This document shows positions 46,243 to 54,394 of a stretch of 64,000 bases of DNA, piece after piece. The position numbers and the translations under genes were made by a program. Source of the stretch: Shewanella sp. GD04112 (GTDB lineage Bacteria; Pseudomonadota; Gammaproteobacteria; Enterobacterales; Shewanellaceae); assembly GCF_029835735.1 (NCBI RefSeq), contig NZ_JAOEAL010000001.1, positions 2,728,001-2,792,000 on the forward strand, written 5' to 3'. Below the pieces are notes generated by a model, which did no database searches, was not told the DNA's origin, and saw nothing but the letters and a program-made list of their open reading frames with translations. How positions within the stretch are numbered: the first letter of the stretch is position 1; every line of letters begins with the position of its first letter.

Positions 46243-48372
46243 TTGAATTTTCTATTATCTAACAGCAGCAAACGTCGCGCTTATCGCTGGCAACAGGGAT
46301 TTAGCGTACTGGCCCTCAGTAGCATTAGCGCCTTTTGCACCATGGCCGCACCAGCAATCACCACTCAAGCAACGGCGTTACAAGCGGTGGCGGCTAAAAC
46401 CATGGCTGCCAATCCAAATGTGGCCGAAGGCGAAATCCTGCCAGCCCATCATAATGGCGAGCAAGCAGACAAGTTTAAGCCCGTTGTTTATCAAATTTTT
46501 ACCCGACTCTATGGCAATAAAAACACCACCAATAAACCTTGGGGCACGATTAGCGAAAACGGTGTGGGTAAATTTAATGATATTGATGACGCAGCGATCA
46601 AAAGTATCAAAGACTTAGGCGTTACCCATGTGTGGTATACGGGTGTGCCCCACCACGCCTTAATTGGCGATTACAGTGCGATTGGCGTCAGTCACGATGA
46701 TCCCGATGTGGTTAAGGGCCGAGCCGGTTCGCCCTATGCGGTTAAAGATTATTACAACGTAAACCCCGATTTAGCAGTCTACCCCGCCAAGCGCTTACAG
46801 GAGTTTCAGGCACTTATCGAGCGCACCCACAAGCAAGGCTTAAAGGTGATTATCGATATAGTGCCCAACCATGTGGCGCGTAATTACCATTCCATCACTA
46901 AGCCCGAGGGCGTGCGCGATTTTGGTGAAGACGATAATCAAACCCTTGAATATGCAAAGCATAATAACTTTTACTATGTGACTGATAAAAAGCAATCCTC
47001 TGGCTTTCAAGTGCCCGATTTGCCTGATAGCCTCAAACCGTTAGGCGGCGAAGCGCATTCCCTAAGTGATGGTCAATTTAAGGAAATCCCCGCCAAATGG
47101 ACGGGCAACGGCTCACGCCTTGCCAAGCCGGATATGAACGACTGGTATGAAACCGTTAAAATCAATTACGGTGTCCGCCCCGATGGCAGCCATGATTTCC
47201 CTACACTGCCGCCACGCTATGCCACACTCGGCGCCGAGCAGCACTATGCTTTTTGGCAGCAACATAGTCATGAATTACCTAACTCTTGGATCAAGTTCAA
47301 TCAAATTGCCCAGTATTGGTTAGCGATGGGAGTCGATGGATTTCGTTACGATATGGCCGAAATGGTGCCCGTCGAATTTTGGAGTTATTTAAATAGCCAT
47401 ATAAAACATAGTCATCCAGAAGCTTTTATCTTAGCAGAGGTCTATAACCCAGCGCTGTATCGCGACTATATTCAGCTCGGCAAAATGGATTACCTCTACG
47501 ACAAGGTCGATCTTTACGACACTCTCAAAGCCATTATGGCAGGGCAAAAAAGTACCGCGCAGATCGCCGCGGATCAGGCCAAAGTCCAAGATATCGACTC
47601 GCATATGCTGCACTTTTTAGAAAATCACGACGAGCAACGCATCGCCAATGCCGCCTTCTTAGGCGCCTTAACTGGTAACACCTCAACAGATGCGGTCGAT
47701 CCCCGCTACGCCCAGCCTGCAATGGTGGTGTCTGCGACCTTAAGTACCTCACCCACCTTGATTTATTTCGGTCAAGAAGTGGGAGAAGCGGCGACGCAAA
47801 ACCTAGGCTTTGGCCATGCTTCGCGCACCAGTATTTTTGATTATGTGGGTGTACCCGCCCATCAGCGCTGGATGAATCAAGGTAAGTTTGATGGCGGCCA
47901 ATCAACTGCCACAGAAGTTGCGCTACGCACCTATTACCAAAAATTATTGAACCTCAGCACGGGGAAAAATGCGCCCGCGCTCTTAGGGAAATATGACTCG
48001 CTGGATGCAGCTAACCGCAGCGCGTTATCAGCTGCAAAGGCTAGCAATAAGGCTAACAATAAGACAAACAATGGCAGCGCAACGGGTTATGATGACTCAA
48101 CCTTTGCCTTTGTCCGCTTTGAGGCCAATACCGCCGCTAACAAAGGTCAAAAGCTGATTATTGTCAGTAACTTTAGTCAAACCCAAGCCAAGTCATTCTC
48201 CCTTAAACTGCCCCAATCTCTGATTGCGCAATGGCAGTTAACCGATACAAACTATCCGCTTAAGGATTTACTGGAAGATCATACGGCGCAGTTAATCGTC
48301 GAGCGAGGTGAAGGACAAGTTCAGTTGCAGCTTGCACCTCTCTCCTCCGCGATATTTGAACTCGTCCATTAG
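46243..48372 (+). CDS. Exported GH13 alpha-amylase
   Basis: A 709-residue starch hydrolase. The likely start is TTG 46243: AAAGGA lies seven bases upstream and the protein then opens MNFLLSNSSKRRAYRWQQGFS followed by a hydrophobic signal segment ending ...CTMAAPA. Barrel: FKPVVYQIFTRLYG, VIIDIVPNHVARN. Catalytic residues: D370 (GVDGFRYDMAE), E399 (ILAEVYNP), D463 (FLENHDEQR). A Lys/Asn-rich linker (near 610) precedes the C-terminal sheet. It follows the neopullulanase gene by about 90 bp. Confidence 0.88.
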   Translation: MNFLLSNSSKRRAYRWQQGFSVLALSSISAFCTMAAPAITTQATALQAVAAKTMAANPNVAEGEILPAHHNGEQADKFKPVVYQIFTRLYGNKNTTNKPWGTISENGVGKFNDIDDAAIKSIKDLGVTHVWYTGVPHHALIGDYSAIGVSHDDPDVVKGRAGSPYAVKDYYNVNPDLAVYPAKRLQEFQALIERTHKQGLKVIIDIVPNHVARNYHSITKPEGVRDFGEDDNQTLEYAKHNNFYYVTDKKQSSGFQVPDLPDSLKPLGGEAHSLSDGQFKEIPAKWTGNGSRLAKPDMNDWYETVKINYGVRPDGSHDFPTLPPRYATLGAEQHYAFWQQHSHELPNSWIKFNQIAQYWLAMGVDGFRYDMAEMVPVEFWSYLNSHIKHSHPEAFILAEVYNPALYRDYIQLGKMDYLYDKVDLYDTLKAIMAGQKSTAQIAADQAKVQDIDSHMLHFLENHDEQRIANAAFLGALTGNTSTDAVDPRYAQPAMVVSATLSTSPTLIYFGQEVGEAATQNLGFGHASRTSIFDYVGVPAHQRWMNQGKFDGGQSTATEVALRTYYQKLLNLSTGKNAPALLGKYDSLDAANRSALSAAKASNKANNKTNNGSATGYDDSTFAFVRFEANTAANKGQKLIIVSNFSQTQAKSFSLKLPQSLIAQWQLTDTNYPLKDLLEDHTAQLIVERGEGQVQLQLAPLSSAIFELVH

Positions 48373-48407
48373 CCCGTTAGCGAAGTAAGAAAAAATCTTA
48401 GGTTAGC

Positions 48408-48443
48408 GCCAGAGTCACACTTAGTTGTGACTCTGGCTTTTTT
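48408..48443 (+). terminator. Intrinsic terminator at the end of the amylase transcript
   Basis: GCCAGAGTCACA and TGTGACTCTGGC form a perfect 12-bp stem with a 6-base loop and six T. Confidence 0.92.
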
Positions 48444-48489
48444 AAAACACACTAGCGTAAACATCAGTTAAACAGTACAGAGGCAAGCC

Positions 48490-48873
48490 ATGTTACTCGG
48501 CATTCACCATGCAGCGATTATTTGCAGTGACTATCAAAAGTCCAAACACTTTTATGTGACGATTCTTGGCCTTAGCGTGCTTGCAGAGCATTATCGAGAG
48601 GCGCGCCAGTCTTACAAACTCGATTTACAACTGCCGGATATGAGTCAAATCGAGTTGTTTTCCTTCGATAATCCTCCCAAACGCCCAAGCTATCCCGAAG
48701 CCTGCGGTCTTAGGCACCTTGCCTTTCGCGTCGCATCGATTGAAACGGCGATCGAGCATCTTACGGCCCATGATATCGCCGTCGACCCCGTCCGCATCGA
48801 CGAATACACTGGCAAAAAATTTACCTTCTTTAGCGATCCCGACGGCTTACCCCTAGAGTTATATGAGCTATAA
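48490..48873 (+). CDS. VOC family protein, GloA2/YaeR-like
   Basis: A 127-residue vicinal-oxygen-chelate protein. The paired beta-alpha-beta-beta-beta modules supply metal ligands from GIHHAAII, IELFSF, GLRHLAF and LPLELYEL. It is closest in layout to E. coli YaeR, whose substrate is unknown; it is not a confident glyoxalase I. AGAGG is six bases before the ATG. Confidence 0.85.
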   Translation: MLLGIHHAAIICSDYQKSKHFYVTILGLSVLAEHYREARQSYKLDLQLPDMSQIELFSFDNPPKRPSYPEACGLRHLAFRVASIETAIEHLTAHDIAVDPVRIDEYTGKKFTFFSDPDGLPLELYEL

Positions 48874-49082
48874 CCAGAATCCTCACTGTATTAAAAATAT
48901 AAATAAAACAGCGCACTAAAATAGTGGATTCACGCAACGAATAAGATGAATAAAACTTAATAACACCAAGGGATATTTAGCAGTAGACTCAATTCATGGG
49001 CGCAGCACTAGTCCATCGTTTGACCAATATGACTGAGTTAAAGACCTGCGCTTACCAAGCGCTAATCATTGAGGAACTCAAG

Positions 49083-49292
49083 GTGTTTGATAATCCAGCA
49101 TTATTGTTATGGAGTTTAGTCTTTGGCCTCTTTGGTCTTGGCTTTTTCACCTACGGCAAACGCCAAGCCGCCCCCATCCCACTGGCCGTCGGCCTCACCC
49201 TGATGATTTACCCTTATTTTGTCACCAATCTCGCACTACTTATCGCCATCGGCATCGCCCTTATCGCACTCCCCTATTTTGTAAAAATATGA
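49083..49292 (+). CDS. Small two-helix membrane protein
   Basis: A 69-residue protein starting at GTG 49083, with GAGGA seven bases upstream. The frame is open back to 48996 but that extension has no ribosome site and no hydrophobic logic. MFDNPALLLWSLVFGLFGLGFFTYGKRQ gives one helix and a positive loop, and the remainder gives one to two more hydrophobic stretches. Function unknown. Confidence 0.6.
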   Translation: MFDNPALLLWSLVFGLFGLGFFTYGKRQAAPIPLAVGLTLMIYPYFVTNLALLIAIGIALIALPYFVKI

Positions 49293-49697
49293 TTTTAATA
49301 AATGAAGATCTAAAAACTAGGAATACGTTGAGATAAGAAAAGAGAAAATTTTTGAGTGACGGGCAAACATGCTGCTCCTACCGAGAGTAAGCTATGCATT
49401 TGCTCGACGACGCGCAACAAGTCCATCCGCGGATGTAGGGCCGCCCGTCTGATATGAATGGATTCAAGAATGCCGCGATCGCATGGATGCCAAAAAGCGG
49501 CCATGGGGCGGACGGTCGTCTCGCAAATCACCATGGCTCACCTGTTTAGCAGCGGCATAATCTTTTGTTTTTAAAGAAATACAAAACAGTTTGAGGACAA
49601 TTTCAATTTAGTTTTTTTGCTAACTTAGCAATTCATGAGTAACTTCACTTATGAAAAATCACCTAATTTATTGCCTAATTCCGATGATTCAGATCAC
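49293..49697. other. Gene-poor interval left of the IS elements
   Basis: About 400 bp with no convincing gene. The G/C-rich core (about 49355-49550) contains a perfect palindrome CATCCGCGGATG (49424-49435), distant GACGGGC / GCCCGTC arms (49358-49364 and 49443-49449) and a 31-codon frame at 49454-49549. Its compact, structured nature differs from the A/T-rich flanks. It may be a copy of an interspersed repeat; this cannot be tested without a genome. Confidence 0.35.
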
Positions 49698-49706
49698 TAT
49701 TTAACG
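49698..49706. repeat. Left 9-bp target duplication of the IS10-like element
   Basis: TATTTAACG here recurs at 54383-54391 directly after the right end, marking a single insertion event of the IS10-like element. Confidence 0.93.
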
Positions 49707-49756
49707 CTGAAGAATCCCCTGATGATTTACAAATAAATCATCAAATTAGGGTGGAA

Positions 49757-49818
49757 GCGCATCTTGTTGCATGATCAAATGGTTTCGCTAAAAACTACAC
49801 TTGGACAACAAGATGCGC
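49757..49818 (-). ncRNA. RNA-OUT-like antisense RNA of the IS10-like element
   Basis: GCGCATCTTGTTG (49757-49769) and CAACAAGATGCGC (49806-49818) are perfect 13-bp arms whose right arm covers the transposase start codon. IS10 encodes the same arrangement: RNA-OUT is a stem-loop read on the opposite strand that pairs with transposase mRNA and blocks its translation. Inferred by position and structure; extent approximate. Confidence 0.6.
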
Positions 49819-50963
49819 GAAGCCAATATCCTACAACATTCTTTACACCAATACTGCCCAGAACTTCACCTAAAACGATTAAACAGCTTGATGCTGGCCT
49901 CTAAGGCACTGATTGAATGTAAGACACTGACCTTGACTGAGTTAGGTCGAAATTTACCAACCACGGCCCGAACCAAGCACAACATCAAGCGCATTGATCG
50001 TTTGCTCGGCAACACGCATCTGCATCAAGAACGGTTAGCTGTCTACCAATGGCATGCCAGCCTCATCTGTTCTGGTAACCCTATGCCGATTGTGCTCGTC
50101 GATTGGTCAGACATCCGAGAGCATAAACGCATCATGGCTCTGCGCGCCTCAATAGCCTTCAATGGCCGCTCTATTACCCTGTATGAGAAGTCCTATCCCC
50201 TATCAGAACAATGCTCTAAGGCCTCCCACAACGGTTTTTTAGCGGACTTAGCCAAGATTTTACCTTTGCATGTTACCCCTCTCATCGTGACTGACGCGGG
50301 GTTCAAAGTGCCTTGGTACAAAGAGGTTGAGGCGCATGGTTGGTTTTGGCTAAGCCGTATTCGCGGTACAGTTCAATTTGCAGATATTGGCGCTGAAAAT
50401 TGGCGTGCAGTTCGCAGTACACATGACTTGGCCAACGGTCAAGCGAAGAGCCTGGGTTGTAAGACCTTGACCAAAACTAACCCTATCAATTGCCATCTCA
50501 CGCTTTATCGTAGCAAACCTAAGGGGCGTACAAATCAGCGTTCAACGAGGACTAATTGCCACCATCCATCGGCAAAAACGTACTCAACATCGGCGAAAGA
50601 GCCTTGGGTGTTAGCCAGCAATTTACCACCAGAATCTCGGAGCCCAAAGCAGCTGGTAAACCTGTACGCCAAACGTATGCAAATAGAGGAAACCTTTCGT
50701 GACCTCAAAAGCCCGGCATACGGCTTTGGCTTACGCCAAAGTCGTACCAACAGTCCAGAGCGATTCGACATCATCCTACTGATAGCGTTGATGGTTCAAT
50801 GCCTGTTGTGGCTAGTTGGTTTACACGCACAGCAACAGGGCTGGGATAAGCATTTTCAGGCCAATACCATTGGGCATCGAACGGTACTCTCAACGATTCG
50901 CTTGGGATTGGAGGTACTCAGGCGCGGTGTTTTTCAAGATAGTTGTCACTCTTTGTTTAAATA

Positions 50964-52013
50964 TTAAGCTGCATTTATTACGCCTTCTTCTGGTGCCTTA
51001 TCTGGGTTGAGTGTTACAGCGCCAACCGCTTCACAATTTCTGATCTCTGTAGACCAACGCATCGGTTTTCTTTCCTTCGCCGCCTCAAGCACTTTCTTGC
51101 GCTTCGCTAAAATAGCGCCATCTTGCAGTGCATGACGTTGCCCTGGTGAGACAAAATTTAGCTGGCTGTGTTTATGCTCATCGTTGTACCAGGTTACAAA
51201 CTTTTCCACCCATTCTCTTGCTGTTGCTAAGCAGCTAAAACCTGATGCCGGCCACTGTGGGCGGTATTTCAACGTTTTAAATAACGACTCTGAAAAGGGG
51301 TTGTCATTACTCACCCGCGGCCGACTTAATGATGCCGTAATACCAAGCTCTTCCAGCTTGGCTTTCATGGTCAGTGACTTCATCGGCGCCCCATTATCAG
51401 AATGCAGCACTAATGGCGTGTTAAAGCATTGCTCGCGTAACAGACAGCGTTGGATTAGCGCAGCGGCATATTCCCCACTTTCTTGCTCATGAACTTCGTA
51501 ACCCACTATTTTTCTACTGTAAATATCTTCAAACAGGTACAAATAGTAGAACTGGCCTTTGACGATTGAGGCTAAATAAGTGATGTCCCATGACCACACT
51601 TGATTCGGCCCATCTGCCCGATAACTCAACGGTTTGCTTCGATTGACCGCAGCCTGAGTGCGGCCACGATGGTTAAGTTGACCATGAGCATTTAACACTC
51701 TGTAGAAGCTGGATTCCGAGGCGATATAAATCCCGTTATCTAATAATGTTGGCACAATTTGCGACGGGGGTAAGCTGGCGTACTCCGCTTGATTGCACAC
51801 ACTTAATATCTGTTGTCGCTCATGTTCTTCGAGTTTATTTGCTGGCTCTGGTCGAGCTGCTGTTGGCCTTAAATCAGCTTGCACTTGACCTTCTCGATAC
51901 CAACGTCGATAGGTACGCTTACTGAGGCCCGTTTCAGCACAAGCCTTATAAAGGCGAGCACCATTGGTATAGGCCTCTTGGATTAAGGCAATCAATGCTA
52001 TGCGCTCAGGCAA
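50964..52013 (-). CDS. IS3-family transposase OrfB (copy 1)
   Basis: A 349-residue transposase with an N-terminal helix-turn-helix-like segment (ALIQEAYTNGARLYKACAETGLSKRTYRRW) and an rve integrase core. The DDE residues are in VWSWDITYLAS, VLHSDNGAPMKS and NPFSESLFKTLKY. It starts at TTG five bases after the orfA stop, in the -1 frame relative to orfA, with a GAGGAG ribosome-site-like run before it. Either coupled re-initiation or -1 frameshifting could produce it. Confidence 0.93.
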   Translation of the reverse strand: MPERIALIALIQEAYTNGARLYKACAETGLSKRTYRRWYREGQVQADLRPTAARPEPANKLEEHERQQILSVCNQAEYASLPPSQIVPTLLDNGIYIASESSFYRVLNAHGQLNHRGRTQAAVNRSKPLSYRADGPNQVWSWDITYLASIVKGQFYYLYLFEDIYSRKIVGYEVHEQESGEYAAALIQRCLLREQCFNTPLVLHSDNGAPMKSLTMKAKLEELGITASLSRPRVSNDNPFSESLFKTLKYRPQWPASGFSCLATAREWVEKFVTWYNDEHKHSQLNFVSPGQRHALQDGAILAKRKKVLEAAKERKPMRWSTEIRNCEAVGAVTLNPDKAPEEGVINAA

Positions 52014-52018
52014 GGGGG

Positions 52019-52519
52019 TTAGCTCTCCTCGCTGTCGTCCCCCCAGAGCGCATTGAGCTTTTTTCTGAGCACCAGTAACGCAGCAGCTTCAGCCAGCGCT
52101 TTCTCCTTATAGCGCAATTCCCGTTGCAGCGATTTGATTTCGGCTTTGTCAGCCTTAGCCTGCTGTTTAATGGTTTTAGTTTGTACTTCTGAGGTTTGAA
52201 AACCAGCTAAACAATCCTGTTTCCACTGCTGTACTTGCTCGCGGAACAAGCCCTTTTCACGGCAATACTGGTTTATCTCCGCTTCCGACAGCGGCGCTGT
52301 TTCAATAATCACGGCAAGTTTTGCTTCAGCCGACCAATCATCGGCTGTTAATGTTTTACCTGGCACGGGGCGACCTTCTTTTCTGGCAATATCTCGCCAA
52401 TGATACAAGGTTTGCACCGCGATGCCTTCTTCCCGAGCGACCTCTGCGACCGTTAAGTTGTGAGGAGGTAATAATTTTTTAAGGATCGCTTCTTTACGTT
52501 CTGGTGAATACCGAGCCAT
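52019..52519 (-). CDS. IS3-family transposase OrfA (copy 1)
   Basis: A 166-residue DNA-binding protein: an N-terminal helix-turn-helix (RKEAILKKLLPPHNLTVAEVAREEGIAVQTLYHWRD) and a C-terminal coiled coil (KADKAEIKSLQRELRYKEKALAEAAALLVLRKKL) for multimerisation. Such OrfA proteins recognise the element ends. Confidence 0.92.
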   Translation of the reverse strand: MARYSPERKEAILKKLLPPHNLTVAEVAREEGIAVQTLYHWRDIARKEGRPVPGKTLTADDWSAEAKLAVIIETAPLSEAEINQYCREKGLFREQVQQWKQDCLAGFQTSEVQTKTIKQQAKADKAEIKSLQRELRYKEKALAEAAALLVLRKKLNALWGDDSEES

Positions 52520-52594
52520 ATCGTTCTCTTTTGCCGCACCCTGTCTTTAAACATAATGATTATTTAGGGGTGACAACAATCCTGACACAGGGGG

Positions 52595-52647
52595 GGCGGC
52601 CTGATTATCAAATCACGGAGAAAGAATTGCTGGCGGCCTGGGTATTA
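52595..52647 (+). mobile_element. 53-bp IS10-like fragment between the two IS3 copies
   Basis: This piece codes PDYQITEKELLAAWVL in the transposase frame and includes one copy of each 4-bp duplication (GGCG at the left, ATTA at the right). It proves that the two IS3 copies entered at different positions. Confidence 0.9.
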
Positions 52648-52686
52648 CGGTGTTTTTCAAGATAGTTGTCACTCTTTGTTTAAATA

Positions 52687-53736
52687 TTAAGCTGCATTTA
52701 TTACGCCTTCTTCTGGTGCCTTATCTGGGTTGAGTGTTACAGCGCCAACCGCTTCACAATTTCTGATCTCTGTAGACCAACGCATCGGTTTTCTTTCCTT
52801 CGCCGCCTCAAGCACTTTCTTGCGCTTCGCTAAAATAGCGCCATCTTGCAGTGCATGACGTTGCCCTGGTGAGACAAAATTTAGCTGGCTGTGTTTATGC
52901 TCATCGTTGTACCAGGTTACAAACTTTTCCACCCATTCTCTTGCTGTTGCTAAGCAGCTAAAACCTGATGCCGGCCACTGTGGGCGGTATTTCAACGTTT
53001 TAAATAACGACTCTGAAAAGGGGTTGTCATTACTCACCCGCGGCCGACTTAATGATGCCGTAATACCAAGCTCTTCCAGCTTGGCTTTCATGGTCAGTGA
53101 CTTCATCGGCGCCCCATTATCAGAATGCAGCACTAATGGCGTGTTAAAGCATTGCTCGCGTAACAGACAGCGTTGGATTAGCGCAGCGGCATATTCCCCA
53201 CTTTCTTGCTCATGAACTTCGTAACCCACTATTTTTCTACTGTAAATATCTTCAAACAGGTACAAATAGTAGAACTGGCCTTTGACGATTGAGGCTAAAT
53301 AAGTGATGTCCCATGACCACACTTGATTCGGCCCATCTGCCCGATAACTCAACGGTTTGCTTCGATTGACCGCAGCCTGAGTGCGGCCACGATGGTTAAG
53401 TTGACCATGAGCATTTAACACTCTGTAGAAGCTGGATTCCGAGGCGATATAAATCCCGTTATCTAATAATGTTGGCACAATTTGCGACGGGGGTAAGCTG
53501 GCGTACTCCGCTTGATTGCACACACTTAATATCTGTTGTCGCTCATGTTCTTCGAGTTTATTTGCTGGCTCTGGTCGAGCTGCTGTTGGCCTTAAATCAG
53601 CTTGCACTTGACCTTCTCGATACCAACGTCGATAGGTACGCTTACTGAGGCCCGTTTCAGCACAAGCCTTATAAAGGCGAGCACCATTGGTATAGGCCTC
53701 TTGGATTAAGGCAATCAATGCTATGCGCTCAGGCAA
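52687..53736 (-). CDS. IS3-family transposase OrfB (copy 2)
   Basis: Identical 349-residue protein to OrfB of copy 1, with the same DDE residues and TTG start. Intact. Confidence 0.93.
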   Translation of the reverse strand: MPERIALIALIQEAYTNGARLYKACAETGLSKRTYRRWYREGQVQADLRPTAARPEPANKLEEHERQQILSVCNQAEYASLPPSQIVPTLLDNGIYIASESSFYRVLNAHGQLNHRGRTQAAVNRSKPLSYRADGPNQVWSWDITYLASIVKGQFYYLYLFEDIYSRKIVGYEVHEQESGEYAAALIQRCLLREQCFNTPLVLHSDNGAPMKSLTMKAKLEELGITASLSRPRVSNDNPFSESLFKTLKYRPQWPASGFSCLATAREWVEKFVTWYNDEHKHSQLNFVSPGQRHALQDGAILAKRKKVLEAAKERKPMRWSTEIRNCEAVGAVTLNPDKAPEEGVINAA

Positions 53737-53741
53737 GGGGG

Positions 53742-54242
53742 TTAGCTCTCCTCGCTGTCGTCCCCCCAGAGCGCATTGAGCTTTTTTCTGAGCACCAGTA
53801 ACGCAGCAGCTTCAGCCAGCGCTTTCTCCTTATAGCGCAATTCCCGTTGCAGCGATTTGATTTCGGCTTTGTCAGCCTTAGCCTGCTGTTTAATGGTTTT
53901 AGTTTGTACTTCTGAGGTTTGAAAACCAGCTAAACAATCCTGTTTCCACTGCTGTACTTGCTCGCGGAACAAGCCCTTTTCACGGCAATACTGGTTTATC
54001 TCCGCTTCCGACAGCGGCGCTGTTTCAATAATCACGGCAAGTTTTGCTTCAGCCGACCAATCATCGGCTGTTAATGTTTTACCTGGCACGGGGCGACCTT
54101 CTTTTCTGGCAATATCTCGCCAATGATACAAGGTTTGCACCGCGATGCCTTCTTCCCGAGCGACCTCTGCGACCGTTAAGTTGTGAGGAGGTAATAATTT
54201 TTTAAGGATCGCTTCTTTACGTTCTGGTGAATACCGAGCCAT
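53742..54242 (-). CDS. IS3-family transposase OrfA (copy 2)
   Basis: Identical 166-residue protein to OrfA of copy 1 (helix-turn-helix plus coiled coil). Intact. Confidence 0.92.
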   Translation of the reverse strand: MARYSPERKEAILKKLLPPHNLTVAEVAREEGIAVQTLYHWRDIARKEGRPVPGKTLTADDWSAEAKLAVIIETAPLSEAEINQYCREKGLFREQVQQWKQDCLAGFQTSEVQTKTIKQQAKADKAEIKSLQRELRYKEKALAEAAALLVLRKKLNALWGDDSEES

Positions 54243-54382
54243 ATCGTTCTCTTTTGCCGCACCCTGTCTTTAAACATAATGATTATTTAGGGGTGACAAC
54301 AATCCTGACACAGGGGGATTATTCGCCAATCAGTTGCTCAAATATGGCTATGCTATGGCTGATTTATGAGGGGATCCTTCAG

Positions 54383-54391
54383 TATTTAACG
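54383..54391. repeat. Right 9-bp target duplication of the IS10-like element
   Basis: TATTTAACG directly follows ...GGGGATCCTTCAG and matches 49698-49706. Four bases further on lies the stop codon of the RloC-like gene, which is left intact. Confidence 0.93.
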
Positions 54392-54394
54392 TAT

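Larger units (their letters stand above)
50925..52594 (-). mobile_element. IS3-family element, copy 1 (1670 bp)
   Basis: Bounded by CGGTGTTTTTCAAG at the left and ...CCTGACACAGGGGG at the right. The terminal 25 bases are imperfect inverted repeats (about 17 of 25 match, with a shared GTTGTCAC). Flanked by a 4-bp duplication GGCG (50921-50924 and 52595-52598). It carries orfA and orfB, both intact, on the minus strand. Inserted inside the IS10-like transposase. Confidence 0.93.
52648..54317 (-). mobile_element. IS3-family element, copy 2 (1670 bp)
   Basis: Same length, ends and gene content as copy 1, in the same orientation. Flanked by its own duplication ATTA (52644-52647 and 54318-54321). 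The two proteins are identical in sequence to those of copy 1, so transposition is recent. Confidence 0.93.
49813..54369 (+). pseudogene. IS10-like transposase, split into three parts
   Basis: The start MREANILQHSLHQYCPELHLKRLNSLML... fits IS10 transposase. The frame runs intact to ...RLGLEVLRR at 50924, where IS3 copy 1 intervenes. It resumes at 52599 (PDYQITEKELLAAWVL) and, after copy 2, at 54322 (FANQLLKYGYAMADL, stop at 54369). Removing the insertions gives exactly 402 codons, the IS10 length. YREK-type residues (e.g. QIEETFRDLKSP) are present in the first part. The visible ORF ending at 50967 has 14 residues of IS3-derived sequence. Confidence 0.92.
49707..54382 (+). mobile_element. IS10-like (IS4 family) element, interrupted by two IS3 copies
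   Basis: The left end CTGAAGAATCCCCTGATG and the right end (reverse complement CTGAAGGATCCCCTCAT) match IS10 outside and inside ends. A 9-bp duplication TATTTAACG flanks it. Subtracting two 1670-bp IS3 copies with their 4-bp duplications leaves 1328 bp, against 1329 bp for IS10. GATC lies inside the inner end and near the transposase promoter, in the positions used for Dam control in IS10. The element is probably unable to move by itself now. Confidence 0.92.

Noticed and set aside
49310..49534. 74-codon minus-strand frame left of the IS elements
   Set aside because: It runs through the structured G/C-rich block, without a good start site; more likely a chance frame.
50925..54317. Tandem duplication of one IS3 insertion
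   Set aside because: Each copy has its own 4-bp duplication (GGCG, ATTA) and a 53-bp piece of the IS10-like transposase lies between them, so they are independent insertions.
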